From assembly GCA_027923505.1 (NCBI GenBank), contig BROI01000002.1, positions 1,116,001 to 1,180,000 on the forward strand: 64,000 nt of DNA, in the 5' to 3' direction. A model generated the notes under the pieces. It searched no databases. It worked only from the letters and a program-made list of their open reading frames with translations, and was not told the DNA's origin. The first letter of the stretch is position 1. Each line of letters starts with the position of its first letter. Below are positions 40,854 to 52,144 of the stretch, in pieces. The position numbers were made by a program, and so were the translations under genes. The DNA comes from Mayamaea pseudoterrestris. Taxonomy: Eukaryota > Bacillariophyta > Bacillariophyceae > Sellaphorales > Sellaphoraceae.

Positions 40854-41873
40854 TCATTCGTGTAGGTCTTTCCACTCCTTCAAATCCCTTCGATATTGCT
40901 TCCACTCGGTAATTTCCTTTTGCTTGAGTCGATCCCTCAAACGTTTCAAACAAAACATTCCAAGAATCATGTATATAAAGCCAATGCCAAGCATGAGCCA
41001 TGAAGAAATCTGCATAAAGATTGCTGCCCAGCCCACTTGAAACTGATCCTTCTGGTGCACAATATCTCGAATCCGCTCCGAGTAACTTTCCTCCACGCAA
41101 ACAAGACCAATAAAGGAGTATATGAATCCCCGGCTAAAGAATCGAGTCATTAGCGGAGATTGCTGAATCCATGGTACCGGCAAGTCGGCTTCGACAATGA
41201 TGATGGCAACGCAAAAGACGCTGACATAGACTTTGAGTGCGAGCGACAGGGCCCCCATGCGCGTCATGACCTCACCAGGCACCATGATGACGGGAATGAC
41301 TTGAGTGGCAACCAAGCAAATGGACGAAACGCAGGCTGTGAATTGAACAAAGTGGAATATCCAGAGGCAAGGGTTTTGTCGAGGTACATGGGGTCTGCCG
41401 GCTGCTGCCGTAGCCGTCGTGGCCGATCCGCCGCCGACGGAAGGAACATTGTCAATGGCGGAGATGTCGTCATCGTCCACAACGTCTCTTGGCGGTAGTG
41501 ATGTTCCATAGTCTCGCTTCTTGTTCTTTTTGTGTTTTGGCTTTTTGAACAAGTCGCTTACTTGCTTGGGCAGCGAGATGGAACTAAAGGCCGTGCTTTC
41601 GTTATCGTCCTCTGGATCCTGGAGCGAAGGACTTCCTGATCCAAATAACGGAAGTGATTCTCGATGTCTACATAGTGATAGTCAATTGAAATTGAATCTG
41701 TGAGGATACTGTTTTGTTTGGTATCATAATATGTTGCGTTTACGTCGCCGGATGTTGCCGTTTCGTTGCGCTGTCATCGTCTCGTACCTGTCATCATTCT
41801 CTGGTAAAATCCAATCTGGATCATACGAATGACCCTCGTTAGCGTCGGTAATCCTAATGCTTGGAGCACTCAT
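40854..41873 (-). CDS. COPI-associated-like four-helix membrane protein (spliced)
   Basis: Exon 1 (41873-41788) and exon 2 (41667-40854) are joined over a 120-bp intron (41668-41787); the AG|A split codon restores the frame. The product is 299 residues. The acidic/basic cytosolic N-terminus (to about 130) precedes four hydrophobic segments: CLWIFHFVQFTACVSSICLV, an Ala/Leu-rich segment with KVYVSVFCVAIIIVEA, FIYSFIGLVCVEE, and AIFMQISSWLMLGIGFIYMI. The C-terminus is a basic helix (LKRLRDRLKQKEITEWKQYR). This layout, with an acidic residue after the second helix and an R-G-F-x-Y motif, recalls the Golgi/COPI-associated membrane protein family. The assignment is tentative; any small tetraspan would look alike. 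Confidence 0.6.
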
Positions 41874-42263
41874 TTATGTTTGTTGCATTTGTGTGTGAGT
41901 ATCAGTATTGTAAAAGTGAAATGATGCCATGGCGACGACGCGACGACGCTGCGACGGATGCGAGTCTTCCTCAGACGTCGTATCGGTACTTGCGCTCATC
42001 GGATTTGCTAGTCCAAAGAAAGCAGCGACCCGCCACAAATTTCCATATGCTGTAGAGGAAAGTGCATTCTAGCAAAAGAGAGATAGTATACATAAAGTTA
42101 TAAAAGGTATGACAATGTAGCAAAGGCACAAGAAGCCGGGATCTGCATATCGACACGTTGTACTGGTAGCGCAGGTCTCCGAGGAAGGGTAGCTCGCTAG
42201 ACCAGCCCATAGCTGTCTTCACCAGCTGCTGTAATCGACCGACTTATTGCACACTGACAAAAG
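41874..42263. other. Intergenic, no feature seen
   Basis: This 390-bp spacer lies upstream of one minus-strand gene and downstream of another. No separate gene or RNA is recognised. Confidence 0.35.
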
Positions 42264-44943
42264 TCAACTTGCAGCATCAGATACTTTTACCACCTTGCGT
42301 TGGTCGTGATTGCAGTCATTAGTTTCTGGGTCAGCAAAGGTGATACTCGACGTGAAGTGCACCTTGCTTGAATAAGAATTGTCAAACAAGATGCGCAGTA
42401 GTTCCTTCGTTAATGCCCGAGGCTCGCAAGGAAAGGGTTTGATGGTAAAAGCGTTGGCGCCAGCGTCTATAAACTCCTTCTCCTTGTCGTTTGCGGACAA
42501 GCCGCATATTCGTGATGTGACACCCCGGCTGCGCATTATTTCGACCGTCTCCGTCCCAAGTAACTGCTTCTCGACGCTAGCCATGTACATGTCCATGAAT
42601 ATCATGTCAAACTGTTCCGTATCGGTTAGCTGGAGCGCCGTCTCTCCGTTCGAGACTTCTCGAATATCCCAAGTTGGCGCGACAGTTCGTATGGTGCGTG
42701 CAAAGAGCTTTCGAAGTATCGGGTCATCGTCAACAAACAAGACTCTAAACTTTTCAGGTAGTTCCTTGCCTGCACCGCCCGTTTCTTCATCGACCAAGTC
42801 CATGTGGCACATCGACATGTGGTTTATCGAAGCCTCTTGCGCCAGCTCAAAGTGTTCAGATGCCTCGGCCGAAACTGGTGGTTGCTTTAGATTCACAACA
42901 AATCGAGTGCCAGGACATCCAGGTACTCCACTCTCGAAAGTTTCATCAAGATACAATTTCCCTCCCAGCAGTTCCACAAGATTTTTGCAAAGAAATAAGC
43001 CAATGCCCTGAATATAAAAAATGATTGAGCTTACATAGTCGCGCACGCGACGCCAAACGTACCACCGAAAAACGTACCGTTCCTTGACTCAACATGTCGA
43101 GACTCTCTTGGAACTTGTGGAAGAGCATCTTGCGCTTCTCCGGTGGTATGCCAGGCCCCGAGTCAGAAACGGACAGTAAGATATTGTCATCAACTAGCTC
43201 GGCTGCAAGCCGAATAAAGCCTCGATCAACAAACTTGCAACTGTTTCGCCCCAAGTTTATAATCACTTGCTTTAGTCGTAGACGATCTGACATGACCCAT
43301 ACATTCTTTGGACAGTCGACTGATATTTCAACTTGACTTCCTCGCTGTGTGAGCATTGCCTGCACAGGTTCAAAGACGTCATGCAGAAGGTCGACTGGGG
43401 TCAGATCAACCTTCATCTGCTTGTTGCTAGCTCGATGCATGTCCAACATGTTGCGCAAAAGGTCGTTGACAAACTTGAGAGCATTTTCAATAATTGAAAT
43501 ATCCTCGCGACAACATTGTTGCGCGGCTGGATCAACAAGTGGCGGCTGCTTGTCCACAGCGGCCTTGACAAAGCTGCAAGCTGCCATTGCGGCAGCGACT
43601 GGATTGCGCACCTCATGCGCAATGAAATCATTGAGCTCACGTTCGACTCTAGCAGACTCCTCGGCGCTGGCTAAAATCAGCGACGCTCGTTCTGCTTCGT
43701 GTTCCATTTTTTCGCGGTTGTAACGCGCAAAGCGCTTCATGTTGTAGTAGACCCAAATCGACAGACCCACGGACGCACAAAGTATGACGGAACCTCCAAT
43801 CACAATGAAGAGAATGTCCGGCTTGTAAGTGCCCGACTGTTTAACAATGACTACTCCCCAGATCTTGTTGCCAGCTTCAATTTCCGACTGAATGAAATCC
43901 GCCTTGCTTTTAGTCAAGTCTTCGAGTTTGGTCTCGTTAATAGCCGTCAATTGAGCAGTCCCATTTGATTGCGGCTTGATACTCGCAGCTCCCAGAAATA
44001 GCGGCGTTCCACTAGAGTCCGACTTGTCGTACAAGTAAACATCGTACTTTTCTCCTTGATTGGCCGCCGATCGCTCAAGTAAATCAGGTATTCGAATGAC
44101 AATAGATGCCAAATCTTTGGGCCAAATGTCGGTTTGCTGCGTCAAATTGTAGCCAGGGTGCATGAGCACCACTCCATACGAAACATCCTCAGTTTCCTGA
44201 ACGAGAATCAGTCGATCAGTGAGCGCAGGCATGCCATTGTTCATGCAATATATGACAGTTGCCCGTCTTGAACCTGAGGCATGATAATCAAGGTCTATTG
44301 CTCGTTCATTTCCTTCAACTGGCTCCATGTAGTGAATTGGAAAATAAAAGTCTCGTTTCGGCATGACTGTAATAGTCGTCGCATTCGCCGTTACAAAGCC
44401 TCGAATGCCTTGATAGTCAACAGTCGGATAATACTGGGCATAGAATTGGCGCGCCTCTTCCTCAACGGCTGGTCTCTCCGCGTCTGTAATATTAGGATCA
44501 AACTGCGCCGCCTTGAATCGCAAACCACCATCCGTAAGATATTCATACAGATCGCGAAAGTCTCTTCGCGTAAAGTTTCGCCCTCGACAGCGCATGTGAA
44601 TAACGGCAGCTGCGTTCTCATAATCGTCCCAAGCGACTTGCATCTTTTTCGTCAAGTCAAAGGCGCTCCGCTCAAATTGCTCGGCTTGCACCGTCTGCGC
44701 CGACTTGATTCCCATAGACAAAAAGGCTGCGCTCGTGACAATACCGAGAAATAATATTAAAGTACTAACGGCTGGAATGTTTTGCGTTCTTGAAAAGAAT
44801 GAGTCTGTCGACGCGGATCCGTCCGTTTTCGGCTGATCATCCTTTGGTGCTCGCTCCATGTCGGCCATGCCTTCGACAAAGGAAGCAGATCCATCCTCCT
44901 CAGAGCTTCGTCTGCTGGAGCTTGTATTGGAGAAGTACTTCAT
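42264..44943 (-). CDS. Hybrid sensor histidine kinase with extracellular sensor and receiver (spliced)
   Basis: Exon 1 (44943-43078, 622 codons) joins exon 2 (43007-42264) over a 70-bp intron (43008-43077) in phase 0. The junction rebuilds QGT-GIGLFLCKNLVELLGG, the G2 box of the ATPase domain. The 869-residue product has a transmembrane helix at about 57-77, a ~300-residue CHASE-like sensor, a second helix at about 377-402, then HisKA with the phosphoacceptor His443 (FIAHEVRNP). HATPase boxes follow (N: LGRNSCKFV; G1: DSGPGIPP), and a receiver domain with VDDDP, phosphoacceptor Asp761 (FMDMYM) and Lys812 (IKPF). All key residues are present, so phosphorelay from His to its own receiver is expected. 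The ligand cannot be read from the sequence. Confidence 0.9.
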
Positions 44944-45997
44944 ATTGACGGAGTGAATAAAATGTCTAGGCGTTTGCGACTTTGAAAGGAAGCAACGGCG
45001 ATGATTGCCAGAGTATGCGCTTCTTTCGCCGTTACCCTTATGACTGATGCTTGAAGGCTCTTAACGTCATATATATATGTATTACTGCTTCTTCACTAGA
45101 CAATTGATTTGTCAAAGCAAACGTTGCTGCTAATCAGAGGATCAGAGAAGGTGAGAGCCGGATTAACTGTAAGTGCGTCGCTGGGCGTCTCCGGATATGA
45201 CGCCTGCGAAGAAATGTCAATGGCGAAAAATCGGCTTCTGTGCTGGCATTCATGTTCGGCGTCATCCGAATACGAGTCATATCTATGACTATTGACAATA
45301 ACAAGTCGATGAATTGCACGTAACTTCAACGACTGGACGCAGAAATCGACTCGATGCTCTGCGCCAGGGCATCGCATTTGCCTTATCGACTTTCTGAACG
45401 TGCATGCTCGCGCACTACCGTATAGAGTACAGATTTCCATTAACTTTGATGCTCGCAATTCACACAAAGGGCGTAGAATGGCAGTACAACAACTTTCGGT
45501 ACCGTACAGCTGACTCATAGTTGACCATGGATAACTCCCATTGAATTGCACCTATCCGACTAACCACACCCAACTGTTCATGATGTACAGTAAGTAAATA
45601 ATGCGTTGTATGGTCGTGTAGTAATAAGGATACTTGTACGATACTCCGAGTAGACAGTAAGCAATCAGCAATCAGCAACCAGCATGAAGCGACTTCCTCG
45701 CGAGACATTGTTGACAGTATTGCCCTAAGTGGGGCAATATCAACCAGATCGCGTACACGTCCGATAACACACGATTCAGATGTACTCGAGTATTGCCTGA
45801 CAGACAAAGATTTCCGTCTTGCCCTCCACAATGACCAATATTTATGCCCCGAATCTTCTGTGCTTGCGGAGGATCCGCGGTCCCATTTTTTTACGGCTTA
45901 TTATAAACACAAATCACACCAAAAGCTCCGCTGCATCGGACGTTATAGGTCAAGATAATTTTGTGCTACAAGAACTAATTGTTGACAGACGAATACT
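44944..45997. other. Intergenic; one unsupported minus-strand frame
   Basis: This 1.05-kb spacer has a short (AT)n stretch near 45067 and a 151-codon minus-strand frame (45096-45551) whose C-terminal half looks mildly coding. It has no domain, so I do not call it. The region must contain the promoter of the histidine kinase and of the plus-strand gene at 45998. Confidence 0.35.
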
Positions 45998-46618
45998 ATG
46001 TCTTCCCCTTTGAACGTCCCGAACGCCATTGCCTTCTCCTCGCCATTTAAGGAAGTCCCTCCACGGAAACCGGGTCGAGTGAAGTCCATCGACCTAGACA
46101 CGCCTGAAACGTTGAGGAGTGGCGCCAGGAGAGTGAGTGAGTCGTCTCTGCGGTCGTTTTACCAAGGAATGAACCGACGTGGGTCCAACGAGTCTGCGCT
46201 AACGGCTTCAGTCGGTGATTTCGATCCCTACAGTCAGCTATCCATAGAGCTTGTGCCGGATGGAGGAAACTCGGATCGGGACCATTGCCACAGCAGCTTT
46301 GCCCCTGACTGCTCCTTCCATATGCTGGCGCTTGATAAAAGTCCTTCCTCGTTTGCTTCGCCCCGAGGCTACGTGAAGACAGACGGCAAGCCAGAATACA
46401 AGTACAATGAATACGACAGACAAAGTCTCTCGGCTTTTCGATCGGAGTTACCTTTACAGGAAGAGCCCACTGGTGCTAGTTTCAGTACTTTTTGTCCGGA
46501 TTACTCAACCACTGACATTGTTTTCGGAATAGAAGAAGAACGCAAAACGATTGGTTGCTTGGTTGACCGGAGGGCCCCTACCAAGGTCAGCCGTGATCAA
46601 CAATCATGTCTTAAGTGA
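45998..46618 (+). CDS. Disordered phosphoprotein-like protein, unknown
   Basis: The 206-residue protein has no fold that I recognise. It is rich in Ser, Arg and Pro, with several basophilic or proline-directed phosphosite-like motifs (RRVSESSLRSF, RRGSNES, LDTPETLR). The first ATG lies in a reasonable context (ACT ATG TCT). Length, a continuous frame and an unbiased composition make it a likely gene. No signal peptide or membrane segment is seen. Confidence 0.5.
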   Translation: MSSPLNVPNAIAFSSPFKEVPPRKPGRVKSIDLDTPETLRSGARRVSESSLRSFYQGMNRRGSNESALTASVGDFDPYSQLSIELVPDGGNSDRDHCHSSFAPDCSFHMLALDKSPSSFASPRGYVKTDGKPEYKYNEYDRQSLSAFRSELPLQEEPTGASFSTFCPDYSTTDIVFGIEEERKTIGCLVDRRAPTKVSRDQQSCLK

Positions 46619-46839
46619 TGTCATTGCTCAACATGTTTTATTTACTTGTGATGCTGCTCTAGTCATTAAGTTTTTGGTTACAATTAGTGTCATCGCAATG
46701 AATAGCTAGACCGGTCCGCTGCTAGAGTTCATCCATTTTCGGAACTCTGTCGGGCTTGATGCCTAATCAAAACCTATAAATAGCCAATCCGCCAATCCAC
46801 AACGTAACTATAGGACACGATTACAGTAAAGTACTGCAT

Positions 46840-48651
46840 TTAGTGCTTCGTACAGACCATCATGTGATAAGCCCTGTTCACCTTCCAGTATTCCACTCGT
46901 CGTCTCGCTTGTTGCTTGGCCAGCGTTGCGAGATCCTGATCCAGCGCCCGAATGCGAGAATTCGTTCCACTATAAACACTTGCAAGCCACATGGCACGAT
47001 TCAGTAGTCGTTGCCCAGCCTTGGCAACGTTTCGCTGTCGCCACGGTTGTCGCTTGCGGCTTGGCTGCATGGATGTCAGACCAGCAAGCTCATATTCAAG
47101 GCTCAAGTCACGAGCGCTCTGCATCGTGCAGTTGTTTCTCGTCAATGACTCCTTCCAGGCCGAGTGCGAAACCAAGGACGGTAGGAGGTTGTCACGCTGC
47201 ATAACCTTGCTCTGCCCAAACACAGTCGGCGCCACCAAAGCAACGTCATTTAGCATGATTAGCACGCCTCCTGGTATCAATGTTTGCATCAAGTTTTTCA
47301 AAGTATTATCAATGGATCGACTGAAAGTGAGTGATTCAATCGCGACAACAGCATTGTATGCGCTGGACGATAAAGGAGCATCAAAGCTCCTTTGCTCAAA
47401 CGTTACATTCGTCATGTCGACGCCAGATTCATTGGCAAAGTGTCTAGCAAGAAACACTTCAGCTCCACTGATGGTAATGCCATGGTGACTGAAGCTCGAG
47501 TAGTTGCTTGGAAGGAGCGTGTATAGTAAACCACCGACGCCGCACCCAACGTCTAGTATTGACAAACGGTTTGCAGAAGAAGGAACGTGATTGCGCAATG
47601 CTTTTCCGACCAATCGCGTCACTGTCGTTTCACCGAGCCATCGTAGAGATTGAGTTGCATTGTTGTCTATCATGATTGCCTCTCGATCGACCACCGGCTT
47701 GAGGCTCGTCGATTGGCTCGTGCTCAACCATGCTTGTAAATCATCGAGAGCGACCATCGACTGCACCAACATAGTGTGCATTGCCAATGGTGCTGATGAA
47801 GTCATTACTTCGTTATTTAGTGATGGCAATTGCAAGTAGTGATGTACAGACGCATTCATTGTCCATGCTCCGTTCGACGTGTCGCGCATGCAATCCTGAA
47901 GACTGTTCCACAAGGCCGCGTCGGAGAAGCGACAGGCCGCTCCATACGCACTGGCTCCTTCGCACGACCTTGTATAATGCAAAACGTCAAACAAGTGCTG
48001 CAGCCGCCACACATACTGCAAGTATGTAGCAATACTGGCAGCGAGTATGATCAATGGTAATGAAGCAAATGCAAACCTTCGTCGGCGATGGTACTTTTGT
48101 ACTCGCATCAAAGCTTGATGCCGCATTGCTTGGCAGGCTGCAACAAGTTCACTTCCAAGGTCGTGCAACGAGTTTGCGTCATTCGTAGAATTGGTCGTTG
48201 TTTCACTGTGCTGATGCTGGATGGCTGTCAAAAGCCCTGACAGCACAATGGGAGTCAATGCAATGGAAGACTTTTCATCAAATGGATTTTTATCAGCCGC
48301 GTCCGCATCTGGTTCATTGTGTCGCAACTTCAAGCTTTTGCAGCGTCTCTGCAGGTAGGCGAGCGCCGAGGAAAACTCGGTCGAGTCGTGCAATCGAACA
48401 TTTTCAAGGGGTGAGTCGAGCAGCCACTCCTCGTTTCGTCGCTCGTCAATGGAGACCGCCATGGCAAGGAGCTCCAAGGGATTTTGAAAGTCTTGAATGA
48501 TATGTTTGCGTTCGCTATGAATAGAAGCATTGGGATTTGGAGTTGACGATGATGTTTGTGTCTGCTGTTGCAATGAAGTAGGACGATTATGATGTTGCTG
48601 ATTATTCGAGTTTGTCGTCGCTGCAGCGATCTTGCTCCTATTTGATCTCAT
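46840..48651 (-). CDS. Membrane-anchored SAM-dependent methyltransferase
   Basis: The 603-residue protein has a disordered Asn/Gln-rich N-terminus, a basic stretch (KYHRRRRF) and one transmembrane helix at about 193-212 (FAFASLPLIILAASIATYLQ). A class I methyltransferase domain begins at about 340. Motif I is ILDVGCGVGG (365-374), followed by HGITISGAEVFLARHFA, FEQRSFDAP, AVVAIESLTFS and LIPGGVLIML. This pattern fits the sterol/tocopherol-type Methyltransf_11/25 proteins. The substrate is unknown. A Cys-containing segment between the helix and the domain (CEGASAYGAACRF) and several N-x-S/T sites suggest that this part faces the secretory lumen. Confidence 0.72.
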   Translation of the reverse strand: MRSNRSKIAAATTNSNNQQHHNRPTSLQQQTQTSSSTPNPNASIHSERKHIIQDFQNPLELLAMAVSIDERRNEEWLLDSPLENVRLHDSTEFSSALAYLQRRCKSLKLRHNEPDADAADKNPFDEKSSIALTPIVLSGLLTAIQHQHSETTTNSTNDANSLHDLGSELVAACQAMRHQALMRVQKYHRRRRFAFASLPLIILAASIATYLQYVWRLQHLFDVLHYTRSCEGASAYGAACRFSDAALWNSLQDCMRDTSNGAWTMNASVHHYLQLPSLNNEVMTSSAPLAMHTMLVQSMVALDDLQAWLSTSQSTSLKPVVDREAIMIDNNATQSLRWLGETTVTRLVGKALRNHVPSSANRLSILDVGCGVGGLLYTLLPSNYSSFSHHGITISGAEVFLARHFANESGVDMTNVTFEQRSFDAPLSSSAYNAVVAIESLTFSRSIDNTLKNLMQTLIPGGVLIMLNDVALVAPTVFGQSKVMQRDNLLPSLVSHSAWKESLTRNNCTMQSARDLSLEYELAGLTSMQPSRKRQPWRQRNVAKAGQRLLNRAMWLASVYSGTNSRIRALDQDLATLAKQQARRRVEYWKVNRAYHMMVCTKH

Positions 48652-49222
48652 TTAATGCATGAAAACCAATCACTATGTAGGTCCTTTATATTTCAAGAGT
48701 ATACCTTGGGCAAGCTAAATAGTTTTTGCCGCGTTTCCTGTCACTTACGTGCCTCGGATCATCGCCATGGTCGTCGTGCAATTTTTGATTAATGAAGCAG
48801 GTCTCAGCGTTACTCCTTTGCTTGCCAAAATTAGCTAGCGGCAACCAGCCAGCGCTTTCGACTACCGAGCAGCCCAGATGTCATGCTTGGCAGTCATTGA
48901 TTGAAATTGTAATCCATATACTAGCAGTAAAAATCCACAGCTAACCACGAGCCGCTCACCGACCATGGAAGATTATTACGCGATACAAAAACCACAAATC
49001 ACGCATCCATCTCTGCTGTTTGAGCTGCATAACCAGTCTACCACTATTGCGTTGCGGCTAGTGAATAATTCTGGAGATATACATAATGACTGGCGATTGC
49101 ACCTTTCGGTAAAAATTAGAATTATCCCTTCATTTACTGTTAGCTATTCTTTACCAATCACACGCACAACAAAACCCAGCGGCGCTAGCGCATTGCAGCC
49201 TCATTAGCTCACCGTCACCCTT
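48652..49222. other. Intergenic, no feature seen
   Basis: This is 571 bp between the methyltransferase start and the end of the plastid-repeat gene. An 80-codon plus-strand frame at 48965 is unsupported. Confidence 0.35.
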
Positions 49223-50439
49223 TTACCACTGGCGAACAAAGCCGCCACTTCCAAATCCGCGACCGTCGTCACCTCCAATGACTGGTTCTGTTGGCGCAGA
49301 TGCCTGTCCCGTGCTGTAGGGTTCCACCCAAGCCGTCAATGGGAACTCAACCGTGGCACTGTTGACAACACGTACGACATTGCCGCTTCCGGGAGTCTCA
49401 ATCACCATGAAGAATGGTCGATCAAGTCCATCCTCAGTGTATAATTCAACGACTTGCTTGTTGTTGTTCGGTCCTTGGAGCAACTCAATTCTGGATCGCA
49501 GAGGTCGGCCATCCGTCTTGAGCAACACCTGAACACTATCGACGGAAGGATCAAATGGGTAGGTGCGAAGTGCACCTCCTTGAATCGTCATGGGTGGTCC
49601 TTTCAAGTCGTTCAACTTGGCAGCAGGCAATGGGCTATCTTGGCTGCCATCTTCGGCGAGCACATGAGCATCCAATGGGAATTCAAGCTGTCCAGTATTT
49701 CTGTCGCAAGCAGAAAATCGTTAGTTGGTGTTGTTGAGGTCGATTATATTGTGCCGATAAAAATCAATCATCTTACCGTATTTGAACCGTGTTGGGTCCA
49801 CGGGGAGTCTCAATGACGGCACTGAAGGGACGAGTTGCGCCATCTTCCACATAGATGCGCATCTACAATAAGAAAAAAGGTTGGGTTATCGCAACATCCG
49901 ATGCATTAAATTAAAGAATCTTCAAGCAAATACAAGGACTGTCGAAGCCAGCGCCCACAACTTACCTTGCATGGTGTATTGTCTGGTCCTTGCCACAAAG
50001 AAACATCAGCATCCAAAGGACGTCCTTCTGTCTTTAAAACAACATGAATTCGCTGAATCAAAGGGCTCGCAAATGACCAAGTCTTGAGCGATCCACCCTG
50101 CACCTTTACCTTGTTGGAGGTGGAAGTAATGATGGAGGCAGGTCCAGGCTTTTCGTCGCTGGCAGCCTGGCCATTGAACGATCGTTGCTGCTGCTGCGCT
50201 GCATTTCCAGTTGGTGCTAGCTTGCGGCCCTTGAAGACTTCATCATTGGTTGCCGACAAGTCACCACTGTTTTGCTGGGGAGTGCTCGCTAGTTCACCTC
50301 CACCCAGGTTGGAAAGGTAGGAGAAGAAGGGAGGCTGTTCCGTTCGGGTCTTTAATCCAAAGCGCTTGGACGGCTGGTTTAGAAAGGCAGCAGTCGAGAC
50401 CACGCTGGATGCCAGTACGAGCTGATTGAAGACCTTCAT
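49223..50439 (-). CDS. Plastid-targeted two-repeat protein, paralogue A (spliced)
   Basis: Three exons (50439-49966, 49862-49777, 49700-49223) with GT-AG introns of 103 and 76 bp give 345 residues. The signal peptide ([11 protein letters not shown]) is followed by AFLNQP, a diatom plastid-import motif. The mature part has two homologous ~95-residue repeats, at about 111-210 and about 220-315. They share GG(S/A)L(K/R)T(W/Y), KT(E/D)GRPL, (W/L)QGP(D/N)N, EDG..RPF, VIETP.G.N.V and FPL.A. The pattern of alternating hydrophobic strands suggests two beta-sandwich domains. A Gly-rich tail with VIGGDDGRG follows. I do not know a named family or function. An upstream in-frame ATG (50565) would hide the signal peptide, so 50439 is chosen. 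Confidence 0.8.
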
Positions 50440-50989
50440 GGTGATGCAGAGTGAATGGCTTTTGTGTTGAAATGGTTGGAGTGATTGGAAGATCTTGTTG
50501 GACGCACCTCCGCGAAGTAGCGAGCGTCGGTCATCGTGACGGGACATGAGCCTCTCGTACGTCATTCTTTTGGCGATGGCTCAATTCTCAGCCAATGAAA
50601 TCGTTGCTTCGTCACGCCAAATTTTCAAATAGATTGGCTTGCTCGCCGAGGCGAGACGGGCGTTTAGTTAATTAGACCGTCAAGCCGGGCGGTAACACTA
50701 GATGAAAGCCAGCTATTGTGTCGTCACCATATCTTCCTTGACCGACTCGTTATCCTGCAGCATAAAACAAAATGCAGTGCCCATTTGATTACTGCTTGAT
50801 CTGATACAACCAATCAATCGCTACAGTATGTCTAATGTAAGGGCCAACATGCCTCTTTATTTCGTTATAGCTAGTAAAACAACATTGTCCATTGTGCGTC
50901 ATTCGCCCCAATCAACATACAAAGCTCGTGCATCAATTTATAAATTCACCATCGCCTCCATTCGTGCGCGTGCAAGTGGTACAAGTTTT
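50440..50989. other. Spacer between the tandem paralogues
   Basis: These 550 bp hold the promoter of paralogue A and the 3' end of paralogue B. No gene or repeat is recognised. Confidence 0.4.
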
Positions 50990-52144
50990 TTACCACTGCT
51001 TGATAAAGCCGTTTGATCCGTAGCGACCATCGTCACCGCCAATGACCGGTTCAGTGGCTGCTCGCGACGACCCAATGCTGTAAGGTTCCACCCACGCCGT
51101 CAATGGGAATTCCACCGTGGCGGAATTGACGACGCGGACAACGTTTCCGTCACCTGGCGTTTCAATGACCATGTAAAAGGGACGTTCCAAACCATCTTCC
51201 GTGTAAACTTCAACGACTTGCTTGTTATTGTTAGGCCCCTGGAGCAGCTCGATTCTCTGTGTGGAATAAAGGAAAGCATCACAGGTGAGCAAATCAATTC
51301 ATTCTCAAAGCAATGAAAGCAAGCTGCAGCCACTACATAAACATACCGAGTTGAGCGGACGTCCATCCGTCTTGAGCAAGACTTGCACGCGGTCCACCGA
51401 CTGGTCAAACGGATAGGTCCTTAGCGCTCCACCCTGAATGGTCATTGGCTCGTTCAACAGTTCCGTCGACTGCGAGGCCGGAAAGGATCCACTCGTCGAC
51501 GGGTCTTCGGCAAGTACGTGTGCCATTAACGGAAACTCCAATTGACCAATGTTGCGAATCTGGACTGTGTTTGGTCCCCGGGGAGTTTCAATCGTTGCAT
51601 GAAAGGGTCGCACAGCTCCATCCTCCACGTAAATGCGCATCTTGTGTGGAGTATTGTCTGGTCCCTGCCACAAGGCAATGTCGGCGTCGAGTGGTCGACC
51701 TTCGGTGCCGAGGACAACGTGAATGCGCTCCACTTGGGGACTGGCATATGACCATGTCTTGAGCGAGCCTCCCTGTACTGTGATTTTGCCAGCCTTGGCA
51801 GTGATCAAACCTGCTGGACTTGGCCTTTCGTCGGAAGATTCCTTGGCTTGCGTTCCTCCGCCGAGCGATCGCTGCCTTTGTCCGGCGCCGCCGGCTGCTT
51901 GTCCATTGGTGTTTCGGTACGAGGATGGATCCTAGAGAGAGAGACAGTGGAGGTGAGTATCGACATCACTCAATGAAACTTTCGAAACTGTTCTTCCGAC
52001 ACTTACATTCTGCGAAATGGATTTTGCCAAGTCGTTGCTATTTTCCGTCGTGCTGGCAAGAAATGTGACTGTTCGACGATGCTGAGCAGGCGCCTGAAAG
52101 GCGTCGACGGCTAGAAAAAGTGTGGTTGCGGCAAAGATCTTCAT
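50990..52144 (-). CDS. Plastid-targeted two-repeat protein, paralogue B (spliced)
   Basis: Three exons (52144-52007, 51931-51347, 51256-50990) with GT-AG introns of 75 and 90 bp give 329 residues. The presequence [19 protein letters not shown] carries the textbook A-F-x-A-P plastid-import motif. The two repeats and the tail ([11 protein letters not shown]) are closely similar to paralogue A, and both are transcribed in the same direction, so this is a tandem duplication. Its introns lie after the presequence and inside repeat 2, whereas A has both introns inside repeat 1; none is shared. Function unknown; a soluble plastid protein is inferred. Confidence 0.8.

Noticed and set aside
45096-45551. 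151-codon minus-strand gene
   Set aside because: No domain, unusual Cys/Arg composition in the first half, no supporting context.
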